A DNA stretch of 64,000 bases from the NCBI RefSeq assembly GCF_050107715.1, contig NZ_JBNILN010000003.1, positions 1 to 64,000 of the forward strand, read 5' to 3'. The translations under genes were made by a program, and so were the position numbers. Shown one piece after another: positions 8,191-15,356 of this stretch; positions within the stretch are counted from its first letter, which is position 1, and each line of letters starts with the position of its first letter. The notes under the pieces are model-generated. The model saw only the letters and a program-made list of their open reading frames with translations, ran no database searches and had not been told where the DNA came from. Origin of the DNA: Metabacillus_B sp050107715 (GTDB lineage Bacteria; Bacillota; Bacilli; Bacillales; Bacillaceae).

Positions 8191-8330
8191 CAGCTGTTGA
8201 TTGGAGTGGAAGCCATGAGACTGCTCCGTAAAAAGAGAAGCGGTAAAGGTGGAACCACAAAGGCTCAAAGCGGCGGGGAGGCTCACCGCCCTTGGATAAG
8301 CGAATGTCTGCTAACTGCAATCAACAGCTG
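8191..8330. repeat. 140-bp interspersed repeat with 13-bp inverted ends
   Basis: CAGCTGTTGATTG (8191-8203) is matched by its exact inverse complement CAATCAACAGCTG (8318-8330). Inside are GGAGTGGAAGCCATGAGAC and GGAGGCTCACCGCC, which recur at 26702-26790. The shape, with GTTGATTGGAG ends and purine-rich GGGA blocks, resembles a repeat scattered through many Bacillus genomes (from memory; not searched). No transposase is present. Confidence 0.7.
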
Positions 8331-8433
8331 AGTGAGCCAATAACAAAACTAAAATACATCCTGGAGAGGCAATGAGAGCAAGTCAGACTTTAATGTGAAA
8401 AAAAATCGCAATAGAAAATAGTGGAATGCAAAG

Positions 8434-8455
8434 CCTCCGGATACCGGAGGTTTTC
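8434..8455 (+). terminator. Isolated terminator-like hairpin
   Basis: CCTCCGG (8434-8440) pairs perfectly with CCGGAGG (8444-8450) and is followed by TTTTC. No gene ends nearby; the previous gene already has its own terminator at 8126. It may end a small untranslated transcript or be left from a lost gene. Confidence 0.55.
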
Positions 8456-8510
8456 TTTGTGGGTACCGTTTCGATCTAAAAGTATTGGTTATAAGGCGGA
8501 AGGAGCGAAA

Positions 8511-8530
8511 AGCAGCGGGACAGATGAGAT
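8511..8530. repeat. Degenerate copy of the interspersed repeat
   Basis: AGCAGCGGGACAG (8511-8523) followed by ATGAGA matches the centre of the repeat copy at 26701-26806. Confidence 0.45.
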
Positions 8531-8743
8531 CGCGCAGCCGATCAGAAGCGGGTTTTCACTGCCCCGCCCGCGGCCGCAGAGCTTTAAAACGGACTGAACG
8601 AACAGCCTCTTTAGTATAAAACCATTGACGGGAATAAGGCTGCCGTTATCTCCAACCCTGATATTCAGCGGATCTTAAAGAGTTTTCTTTCTATTTCTTG
8701 TCCATTCCGCATAGGCTGTACAAAACGGATTTGAGGTGAGGGT

Positions 8744-9025
8744 ATGAGAAATTGGTGGGGCGGACTGGATCAGACTGTGCTTGCGATGGCCGGCCTTAGA
8801 CTGCTGTCTGCAAGCATTGAGCTGACGGCAGCCATTTGTATGCTTTTGGTCAATGACGTTCGAAAGGCGATTGCGATTAATTCTGTCCTGGCGATTGTTG
8901 GACCGGCCATTTTTATCGGGACGATGGCGATCGGGATTTACCAGATTGCTGGCGATGTTTCATATGGGAAGATGGTGTTTATTGCACTCGGAGTGGTTTT
9001 TATTTTAGTGGGGATTTACAAGTAA
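8744..9025 (+). CDS. yqhV: YqhV family membrane protein (DUF2619)
   Basis: A 93-residue protein with three hydrophobic segments (about 12-35, 43-66 and 76-92). Length, position directly before spoIIIAA and sequence match B. subtilis YqhV. The function is unknown; its constant place beside spoIIIA suggests a sporulation link, which is inference. SD GAGGTGAGGG lies just before the ATG. Confidence 0.85.
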   Translation: MRNWWGGLDQTVLAMAGLRLLSASIELTAAICMLLVNDVRKAIAINSVLAIVGPAIFIGTMAIGIYQIAGDVSYGKMVFIALGVVFILVGIYK

Positions 9026-9031
9026 GCAGTA

Positions 9032-9059
9032 GCATAAAGCGGACAGGCGTGCATACATT
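9032..9059 (+). promoter_or_regulatory. Probable sigma-E promoter of the spoIIIA operon
   Basis: A -35-like GCATAAA (9032-9038), a 13-base spacer and CATACATT (9052-9059) fit the sigma-E pattern (-10 CATACANT). It sits 33 bases before spoIIIAA. The B. subtilis operon is driven by sigma-E in the mother cell. Confidence 0.65.
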
Positions 9060-9092
9060 TTTTATAACAGGCGGTATAAGGAGGAGTCCTCA

Positions 9093-10013
9093 ATGGATGA
9101 GATTATGCGGGTCCTTCCTGATTCGATCAGAAGGCATTTGCAGGAGCTTTCTGAATCAGAGCGCAGCCAGCTTGAAGAAATACGGATTCGTATTTTCAGG
9201 CCAGTAGAGATTCTATTAGGCGGCGGTCACCTGTTCTTGCCTTATGCTGCGAGTCCTGATGATGGACAAGTGCTTCTGAATGAAATAAGCGGATTCTCAA
9301 TTTATACCCTGGAAGAGGAGCTTCGAAGGGGGTACATTACCATTTCAGGAGGACACCGGATCGGACTTGCCGGAAAAGTCATTACGGCTGGAGGACGCGT
9401 GAAAATGATCCGGGATGTAACCTCTTTTAATATAAGGGTTGCTAAGCAGAAGATTGGGGCAGCCGATCCGCTGCATCCTGTTTTATTTAATGGATACTGG
9501 ATGAACACGCTTATAGTTGGCCCTCCTCAAACCGGAAAAACGACCTTGCTGCGGGACTTGGCGAGAATCATCAGTTCAGGGACAGACAGTGAAAAGAGCA
9601 GGAAGGTCGGAATTGTAGATGAACGATCTGAAATTGCAGGCTGTGTAAACGGGATCCCGCAGCATGAGTTAGGCCATAGAGTGGACGTGCTGGACTCCTG
9701 TCCAAAAGCTGAAGGAATGATGATGATGATCCGGTCTCTCAGTCCGGACGTCATGATAGCAGATGAAATCGGTTCAAGCGAGGATTGCGGGGCCATTATG
9801 GAAGCTGTCCACGCAGGCGTGCGAATTATAGTCAGTGCCCACGGATTCGATGCTGAGGATGCAGCGAAGCGTCCATCTATTTTGCCGCTGTTTGAAAACC
9901 GTGTCTTTGAGAGGGTTATCGAGCTGAGCCGGAAGAATGGAGTCAGGAGTCTGCGCATTCTGGATGCAGATCTGAATTTAGTCAGCGGGGAGGAACGGAT
10001 ATGGTCAAGCTGA
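9093..10013 (+). CDS. spoIIIAA: Stage III sporulation ATPase SpoIIIAA
   Basis: Mother-cell ATPase of the SpoIIIA-SpoIIQ channel joining mother cell and engulfed forespore; related to secretion-system ATPases. 306 residues, with Walker A GPPQTGKT (about 143-150), Walker B-like VMIADEIG and a conserved SGGHRIGLAGK loop (85-95). SD GGAGGAG precedes the ATG. First of eight tightly packed genes; its end overlaps spoIIIAB by 13 bases. Confidence 0.96.
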   Translation: MDEIMRVLPDSIRRHLQELSESERSQLEEIRIRIFRPVEILLGGGHLFLPYAASPDDGQVLLNEISGFSIYTLEEELRRGYITISGGHRIGLAGKVITAGGRVKMIRDVTSFNIRVAKQKIGAADPLHPVLFNGYWMNTLIVGPPQTGKTTLLRDLARIISSGTDSEKSRKVGIVDERSEIAGCVNGIPQHELGHRVDVLDSCPKAEGMMMMIRSLSPDVMIADEIGSSEDCGAIMEAVHAGVRIIVSAHGFDAEDAAKRPSILPLFENRVFERVIELSRKNGVRSLRILDADLNLVSGEERIWSS

Positions 10014-10516
10014 TCGGAGCGGTCATGATCCTGTTTGCTTCAACTTGGATTGGGTTTGAGATTGCCGGCAGATTCGGGAAACGCACGAGGCTGCTGCGGG
10101 AGTTAAAGGTAGCTCTTCAATCACTGGAGGCAGAGATCGTGTTCAGCCAAAAGCCAATAAAAGCAGCCGCATCGGATTTAGCAGGACAGCTTGAACAGCC
10201 GCTTTCCCATTTCTTTTCCCAATTCTCCTCCATCCTTTCAGGAGGCGGAAAAAACACAAAAGCTGCCTGGGAGGAGAGCCTTGAGCAGCTGGCCGCTTCG
10301 AGCACCTTGCAGAAAAACGAGCTTGAGGTCATGCGGCAGTTTGGGGAGACCCTGGGCAGGCACGATCTCATTTCCCAGCAAAAGCATATTAAATTGGCCA
10401 TGGTCCATTTGGAACGGGAAGAAACCGAGGCGGCAGACAGGCAGAACCGGTATGAACGGATGATCAAAAGCATCGGATTTTTAAGCGGGCTGCTGCTCGT
10501 GATCGTACTGCTGTAG
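10001..10516 (+). CDS. spoIIIAB: Stage III sporulation protein SpoIIIAB
   Basis: Component of the SpoIIIA channel, 171 residues, resembling the cytoplasmic domain of GspF-type platform proteins (family knowledge). Transmembrane helices at both ends (about 4-20 and 155-171) bracket a soluble helical domain rich in Glu/Gln. Start ATG at 10001 lies inside the end of spoIIIAA, with GGGGAGGA as SD. Confidence 0.95.
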   Translation: MVKLIGAVMILFASTWIGFEIAGRFGKRTRLLRELKVALQSLEAEIVFSQKPIKAAASDLAGQLEQPLSHFFSQFSSILSGGGKNTKAAWEESLEQLAASSTLQKNELEVMRQFGETLGRHDLISQQKHIKLAMVHLEREETEAADRQNRYERMIKSIGFLSGLLLVIVLL

Positions 10517-10539
10517 CAGCGAAAGGAAGGAGCTTTTTA

Positions 10540-10746
10540 ATGGGCGTCGATATCAATATCATCTTTCAAATTGCCGGAATCGGGATTGTGGTTGCTTTCC
10601 TTCATACCATTCTTGATCAGATGGGGAAGAAGGAATATGCACAGTGGGTTACGCTTCTTGGGTTTATTTATATCTTGTTTATGGTTGCCTCCATTGTGGA
10701 CGATCTTTTCAAGAAAATTAAAGCGGTCTTTCTGTTCCAGGGATAG
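10540..10746 (+). CDS. spoIIIAC: Stage III sporulation protein SpoIIIAC
   Basis: A 68-residue membrane protein with two helices (about 5-24 and 35-55), the same length as in B. subtilis and nearly identical through FLHTILDQMGKKEYAQW. Required for the SpoIIIA channel. SD AAGGAAGGAG lies before the ATG. The TAG stop (10744-10746) shares its last G with the SD of spoIIIAD. Confidence 0.95.
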   Translation: MGVDINIIFQIAGIGIVVAFLHTILDQMGKKEYAQWVTLLGFIYILFMVASIVDDLFKKIKAVFLFQG

Positions 10747-10759
10747 GGAGGCGGTCACA

Positions 10760-11152
10760 ATCCAAATCATTCAGATTGTTGGTCTTGGCCTCGTTGCTAC
10801 GTTTTTGGCGCTTGTATTGAAAGAGCAAAAGCCCACGTTCGCGTTCCTGCTTGTTGTGTTTACCGGCTGTGTCATCTTCCTTTATCTGGTAGATCAGGTG
10901 TATGAAATCATCCGGATGATTGAAAAAATCGCGGTCAACGCGAATGTGAATCTCATTTATGTTGAAACAATCATGAAAATCATCGGCATTGCCTACATTG
11001 CTGAATTTGGAGCCCAATTAACAAAAGATGCCGGACAGGGGGCCATCGCTTCAAAAATCGAGCTTGGCGGAAAAATTCTCATTTTGACGATGGCGATCCC
11101 AATCCTAACCGTCATTATTGAAACCGTTATTCAAATGATTCCTGAATTTTAA
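10760..11152 (+). CDS. spoIIIAD: Stage III sporulation protein SpoIIIAD, apparent AUC start
   Basis: Multi-pass membrane component of the SpoIIIA channel, about 130 residues. Conserved stretches include VGLGLVATFLALVLKEQKP and IGIAYIAEFGAQLTKDAGQG. No ATG, GTG or TTG lies where family members begin. A strong SD GGGAGG (10746-10751) is followed after 8 bases by ATC (10760-10762) and then QIIQIVGLG, exactly where Met is expected. Upstream in-frame starts lie inside spoIIIAC and lack homology; the next downstream start, TTG at codon 15, would remove part of the first helix. Either AUC initiates here or an ATG was misread. Confidence 0.88.
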   Translation: MQIIQIVGLGLVATFLALVLKEQKPTFAFLLVVFTGCVIFLYLVDQVYEIIRMIEKIAVNANVNLIYVETIMKIIGIAYIAEFGAQLTKDAGQGAIASKIELGGKILILTMAIPILTVIIETVIQMIPEF

Positions 11153-11170
11153 CCGAAATGAGGGAGGGAA

Positions 11171-12403
11171 ATGAACAGACTGGCCGCACTTGTTTTTTAT
11201 TTGATTCTTTTTTGGCCGGCGATTGGACAGGCTGAGTCCGGTTCCTATACTGAAAGTCAGGACGAAAGCACACCTGAAGGAGAGATTTCACCTGTATCCG
11301 CACACCCCGCCGTACCGGAAGCCGTTGTGAAAGAGCAAGCAGACAGGCTGGATCTGGAGCGGGTCAAATCGTTTTGGGACGAGCTCTTGACCGAGTATGG
11401 AGGGTTTTTGCCTGAAAGCCAAAAAGGAAGTCTATATGATTTTGTGACCGGAGAAAAGCACTTTTCCATGACAGAATGGTTTCAGGCGCTGCTGAAATAC
11501 TTATTCCATGAAATTCTCGCAAATGGCAAACTGCTTGGTACACTGATACTTCTTACCATCTTCAGCATGCTGCTTCAGCTTCTGCAAAACGCTTTTCAGC
11601 AAAGCACCGTCAGCAAAGTCGCGTATGCCCTTGTTTACATGGTGCTGATCATTATTGCCCTGAACAGTTTTCACATCGCCATCCAATATACAAGTGATGC
11701 CATCCGTTCGATGACCAACTTTATCATGGCTCTCATTCCATTGCTCCTGGCCCTGATGGCCTCTTCCGGCGGACTTGTATCCGCCGCCTTCTTTCATCCT
11801 GTGATTCTCTTCCTTATGAACACAAGCGGGGTGCTGATTCAAAACATTGTCCTGCCGCTCCTTTTTTTATCGGCACTTTTAAGTATTGTCAGCACGCTGA
11901 CCGATCAGTATAAAGTCACCCAGCTGGCTCAGCTGATGAGACAGGCCGGGATCGGGCTCCTTGGAACCTTTTTGACGATTTTTCTCGGTGTCATATCTGT
12001 TCAGGGCGCATCCGCTGCTGTAACCGACGGCATCACCATCCGGACGGCCAAATTTTTAACGGGAAATTTCATTCCGGTCCTTGGGCGCATGTTCACAGAT
12101 GCGACCGATACGGTGATCAGTGCGTCTGTTCTTCTGAAAAATACGGTAGGGATAGCAGGAGTAGCCATTCTTCTCGCCATTGCGGCCTTTCCTGCTCTGA
12201 AGGTGCTCTCTCTCGCGTTTATCTATAAATTTGCAGCAGCGATCCTGCAGCCTGTTGGCGGCGGACCGGTTATTAAATGCCTGGATATTATCAGCAAAAG
12301 TGTCATCTATATTTTCGCGGCTCTGGCAATCGTTTCTTTCATGTTTTTTCTGAGCCTGACCGTCATCATCGCTGCGGGCAACTTAACTTTAATGGTTCGA
12401 TAG
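11171..12403 (+). CDS. spoIIIAE: Stage III sporulation protein SpoIIIAE
   Basis: Largest membrane component of the SpoIIIA channel, 410 residues. A cleavable-looking signal peptide (about 1-22, ending GQAES) is followed by an acidic extracellular stretch, then some seven hydrophobic segments from about residue 115 to the end. SD GAGGGAGGG precedes the ATG. It is proposed in the literature to form a polytopic export component; the sequence here supports only the membrane topology and family membership. Confidence 0.95.
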   Translation: MNRLAALVFYLILFWPAIGQAESGSYTESQDESTPEGEISPVSAHPAVPEAVVKEQADRLDLERVKSFWDELLTEYGGFLPESQKGSLYDFVTGEKHFSMTEWFQALLKYLFHEILANGKLLGTLILLTIFSMLLQLLQNAFQQSTVSKVAYALVYMVLIIIALNSFHIAIQYTSDAIRSMTNFIMALIPLLLALMASSGGLVSAAFFHPVILFLMNTSGVLIQNIVLPLLFLSALLSIVSTLTDQYKVTQLAQLMRQAGIGLLGTFLTIFLGVISVQGASAAVTDGITIRTAKFLTGNFIPVLGRMFTDATDTVISASVLLKNTVGIAGVAILLAIAAFPALKVLSLAFIYKFAAAILQPVGGGPVIKCLDIISKSVIYIFAALAIVSFMFFLSLTVIIAAGNLTLMVR

Positions 12404-12413
12404 GAGGGCGAAT

Positions 12414-13058
12414 ATGGCATTTTTAACAAGCTGGATTACGAATATCATATTGTTTATTCTTCTTGCCATCGTCATTGATATGCTGCTTCCGAACTCCTCC
12501 ATGCAGAAATATGCCAAGATTGTCATCGGACTAATGCTGATTGCGGTCATTTTAAACCCTGTCTTCCAGCTGTTTTCGGTGGATATCAATGAGCTGATCG
12601 AAAAATTTCAGTTGACTCAGGGGCAGCAGGATGAAGAATCAAATAAATTGATAGAATCTCAAAAAAAAGAAATACAAGCCTCCCACCGTGCATATATTTT
12701 AGAACAAATGGCTGTCCAAATGAAAAATGATGCCGGGGAGGAACTGAAGAAAGAATATCAGATGGAAATACAGGATATTGCGATTCACGTCTCTGAGGAG
12801 CAGGAAGCGATTGAAAGCAGCAAAGATGTAAGCACAGTCGAAGTATTGGTTCGCGCCCCCTCAGAAAAAAGAGCGAACGCCATTGAGGCCATTGAGCCCA
12901 TCGAGATTGATGCATCAGAAGAAATCGTTCCGGAAGGGGAGCACGAGGCTGATCATCAGCTTCGGAGTATGGCCTCTTTGCTCGCGCAAATTTGGGAGCT
13001 GGATCAGAAGCAAATTCTAATCCGTGCGGAAGGAGGGGAGGGTCAGGTTCATGAGTGA
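12414..13058 (+). CDS. spoIIIAF: Stage III sporulation protein SpoIIIAF
   Basis: 214 residues: two N-terminal transmembrane helices (about 8-26 and 34-56), a Gln/Glu-rich coiled-coil-like stretch (about 62-125) and a C-terminal soluble domain resembling ring-building motifs in the SpoIIIA complex (family knowledge). SD AGGAGGG precedes the ATG. The C-terminal end overlaps spoIIIAG by 8 bases. Confidence 0.94.
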   Translation: MAFLTSWITNIILFILLAIVIDMLLPNSSMQKYAKIVIGLMLIAVILNPVFQLFSVDINELIEKFQLTQGQQDEESNKLIESQKKEIQASHRAYILEQMAVQMKNDAGEELKKEYQMEIQDIAIHVSEEQEAIESSKDVSTVEVLVRAPSEKRANAIEAIEPIEIDASEEIVPEGEHEADHQLRSMASLLAQIWELDQKQILIRAEGGEGQVHE

Positions 13059-13713
13059 CAAAACGACGGTCATGGAAAAGGTGAAGAAGTTTTTCAATCA
13101 GCACGGCGGACAGTCTAAGCTAAACCCTAAGACATTGCTTATCCTGCTGGCAGCGGGAATCGGCTTAATGCTTCTGAGCAATCTGACAAGTGGAGGAGCC
13201 AAACCGGAATCCCCACGGTCTGCAGCCGTTACAGGCAGCAGCGGGACAGCTGAAGATCAGGAAGTGTTCAAGCAGTCCGGCGATACTGAAAAGGACTTGA
13301 TTGCAGGATATGAACAGGAATATGAGAACCAGCTAAAAGAAGCCCTGGAGACCATCAGTGGGATTGATGATGTATCAGTTGTAGTGAATGTAGATGCGAC
13401 CTCCTTAAAGATATTGGAAAAAAACCGCAATTCGCAAAGCCAGGTCACCAATGAAACCGATCGGGACGGAGGCGAACGCAAGGTGGATGACCGGACGGTT
13501 GATGAACAGGTCGTCATCATCAAGCAGGGCGATAAAGAAACACCGATCGTTCTTCAATATACAAAACCTTCTATCAGGGGTGTTCTCGTTGTAGCCAAAG
13601 GGGCGGACAACGTTCAAATAAAAAAACTGATCGTGGACTCTGTAACACGGGTGCTTGGTGTAGAAAGCTTCAAAGTTGCAGTAGCTCCGAAAAAAATAAA
13701 GGAGGGCTCATAA
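13051..13713 (+). CDS. spoIIIAG: Stage III sporulation protein SpoIIIAG
   Basis: Ring-forming component of the channel in the intermembrane space; related by fold to FliF/EscJ ring-building proteins. 220 residues with one N-terminal transmembrane helix (about 26-43), a Ser/Gly-rich linker and a C-terminal ring domain. The ATG at 13051 is preceded by GGGAGGG (13036-13042) at good spacing. An in-frame GTG at 13024, upstream of that SD, is less likely. In B. subtilis an internal forespore promoter also serves this gene pair; none was identified here. Confidence 0.93.
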   Translation: MSDKTTVMEKVKKFFNQHGGQSKLNPKTLLILLAAGIGLMLLSNLTSGGAKPESPRSAAVTGSSGTAEDQEVFKQSGDTEKDLIAGYEQEYENQLKEALETISGIDDVSVVVNVDATSLKILEKNRNSQSQVTNETDRDGGERKVDDRTVDEQVVIIKQGDKETPIVLQYTKPSIRGVLVVAKGADNVQIKKLIVDSVTRVLGVESFKVAVAPKKIKEGS

Positions 13714-13714
13714 T

Positions 13715-14314
13715 ATGATGCTCAAAAAACAAACCGTTTGGCTGCTTACCATGCTTAGCTTAGTCGTAGTTCTGTCTGTTTACTACATTACCTCTCCAGA
13801 GGGCGGAACCAATATGGCAGGTGTCAGCCCGGATCAAAAGCAGGAAGAAAAGGAACAGGGGAAAGAAACGTCAGCTCAGGAATCAAAAGAAGCTGCCCAG
13901 ACGAAGGAAGAAGCAAAATCGGCAGAAGGTGAGGGTGGAACGGTCGTGTCCACCGTTGAAAGCGATGAGCTGTTTACATCTCTGCGCATGGAGCTTGAAG
14001 ATCAGCGAAGCCAGCTGAAAAGCGAATTAGAGGGAATCGTGTCCAGTAAAGATGCTTCAGCGGAAGAGAAAAGCAAAGCCTATGAGCAAATGAAGGAGCT
14101 TTCAGATACAGCTGGCAAGGAGGCGATTCTTGAAACCCTGATCAAATCAGAGGATTACGATGATGCACTGGTAAGAGTAGAGGACAACCAAGTGCTGATC
14201 ACCGTTAAAGCAAAAGAGCATAGTGCAGCAAATGCGAATGATATTATCGCTCTTGTAAGAAGCGAAATCGCCGGTATGGAAAATGTAGCCGTTTCCTTTG
14301 AACCGGCCAAGTAA
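13715..14314 (+). CDS. spoIIIAH: Stage III sporulation protein SpoIIIAH
   Basis: Mother-cell membrane protein that docks with forespore SpoIIQ across the intermembrane space. 199 residues: an N-terminal helix beginning LKKQTVWLLTMLSLVVVLSV, a long Gln/Glu/Lys linker (about 45-75) and a C-terminal ring-building domain. It is about 20 residues shorter than in B. subtilis, the difference lying in the linker. SD GGAGGG (13701-13706) favours the first of two adjacent ATG codons. Last gene of the operon, followed by a strong terminator. Confidence 0.95.
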   Translation: MMLKKQTVWLLTMLSLVVVLSVYYITSPEGGTNMAGVSPDQKQEEKEQGKETSAQESKEAAQTKEEAKSAEGEGGTVVSTVESDELFTSLRMELEDQRSQLKSELEGIVSSKDASAEEKSKAYEQMKELSDTAGKEAILETLIKSEDYDDALVRVEDNQVLITVKAKEHSAANANDIIALVRSEIAGMENVAVSFEPAK

Positions 14315-14329
14315 TGATTACCAGCCCGC

Positions 14330-14380
14330 ATCAGCCTGCAACCGCCTATTAGAGCGGCTGCAGGCTGATTTCATTTTCTG
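14330..14380 (+). terminator. Terminator of the spoIIIA operon
   Basis: ATCAGCCTGCA (14330-14340) plus CCGC pairs with GCGG plus TGCAGGCTGAT (14354-14369), followed by TTCATTTT. The stem is about 15 bp with one mismatch. Confidence 0.85.
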
Positions 14381-14742
14381 CATGGGATGACAGGGTGACC
14401 ATCTGCATACATTTTGGAAAATATGGGCATCGTTTGAAAGCGGGAGGGGTGTAATTAAGCGTGTTTATAAGGCCTGGAATCAGAAAAGTATATTTCTGCT
14501 TAAGATAACTGCCCCTGTGTACCTGCAGCTGGAGGCCAGCTCACGGATGCTGCTGAAATGTGCTGTAGGAGAAAATCCTTGCGGTTTTTACACATTTTTG
14601 CTCTTCCAGCCAATCAAAAGCCATTATGACAGCCTGATTACAAATGATGACAGCGTTTCAAAAACAGGTAAGTTCGACTATAATAGGTACAGGGTTATTC
14701 CTTTATGAATCCTTCCAAAGTCGTATAGCGAATCAATTATAG
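14381..14742. other. Intergenic region between spoIIIA and accBC
   Basis: No gene is supported. A frame starting with GTG at 14517 (63 codons) has no SD and no protein-like features. An isolated TATAAT at 14689 has no matching -35. Confidence 0.4.
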
Positions 14743-14772
14743 TTGAATTAAGCTTGCATAGTATCGTAAGAT
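14743..14772 (+). promoter_or_regulatory. Possible sigma-A promoter of accBC
   Basis: TTGAAT (14743-14748), an 18-base spacer and TAAGAT (14767-14772). The leader to the accB ATG would be about 75 bases. Confidence 0.4.
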
Positions 14773-14787
14773 GTTTATGAGACTTAC

Positions 14788-14807
14788 TTTTAGTACTAGA
14801 TGATAAT
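14788..14807 (+). promoter_or_regulatory. FapR-operator-like sequence upstream of accB
   Basis: The stretch TTTAGTACTAGATGATAAT resembles the FapR site core (TTAGTACC...ACTAAT) in its left half and central spacing. It lies just downstream of the proposed accB promoter, where a repressor would block transcription. FapR is the malonyl-CoA-sensing regulator of lipid genes. The right half is degenerate. Confidence 0.28.
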
Positions 14808-14852
14808 GCACGTGCCATCATCACGTAACTTTCCATTAAGGGGTGCCAGTTT

Positions 14853-15344
14853 ATGTTGAAAATCCAGGAGATTCGGGAACTGATCAAGCTAATCGACCAA
14901 TCTTCAATTGACGAATTTACATACGAAAATGAAGGGGCCAAGCTTTTATTGAAAAAGTCGGCTCCTGAAGTGGTTTACAGCAGTCATGCTCAAGCTCCCG
15001 CAGAGGCGCAGCAGACTGCACCGGCTGCACCACAGCAGCAAGCAGAGCAAGCAGTTCCAAAGACAGACAGCAAACCGGCTGGAGAGCCGGCACAGGATGA
15101 AAGCCTCGTGAAGATCACTTCACCGATGGTCGGAACCTTCTATGCCGCCTCTTCACCAGAAACAGGGAACTATGTTGAAATTGGTTCCAAGGTAAAAGAC
15201 GATACAGTTGTATGTATTGTTGAAGCGATGAAGCTGTTTAACGAAATTGAAGCAGAAACTAAAGGAGAAATCGTGGAAATTCTGGCGGAAAACGGTCAGC
15301 TTGTAGAGTACGGCCAGCCCCTCTTCCTCGTAAAGCCTGAATAA
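14853..15344 (+). CDS. accB: Biotin carboxyl carrier protein of acetyl-CoA carboxylase
   Basis: Carries biotin between the carboxylase and transferase halves of acetyl-CoA carboxylase, the first committed step of fatty acid synthesis. 163 residues: N-terminal interaction segment, an Ala/Pro/Gln-rich mobile linker (about 46-80) and a C-terminal biotinyl domain with EAMKLFN, so Lys127 is biotinylated. SD AAGGGGTG precedes the ATG. accC follows 12 bases later. Confidence 0.97.
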   Translation: MLKIQEIRELIKLIDQSSIDEFTYENEGAKLLLKKSAPEVVYSSHAQAPAEAQQTAPAAPQQQAEQAVPKTDSKPAGEPAQDESLVKITSPMVGTFYAASSPETGNYVEIGSKVKDDTVVCIVEAMKLFNEIEAETKGEIVEILAENGQLVEYGQPLFLVKPE

Positions 15345-15356
15345 GGAGCGAACGTT

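Larger units (their letters stand above)
8331..8743. other. Intergenic region before yqhV
   Basis: No gene is supported. It holds a terminator-like hairpin at 8434 and a degenerate repeat piece at 8511-8530 (AGCAGCGGGACAG, as at 26737). The rest of the stretch, 8531-8743, shows nothing recognisable apart from the yqhV SD. Confidence 0.4.

Noticed and set aside
8372..8398. Eight-codon frame MRASQTLM with GGAGAGG upstream
   Set aside because: SD spacing is about 3 bases and there is no downstream gene in range for a leader peptide.
14517..14708. 63-codon frame before accB
   Set aside because: GTG start without SD, no protein-like pattern, and it lies across the presumed upstream regulatory region.
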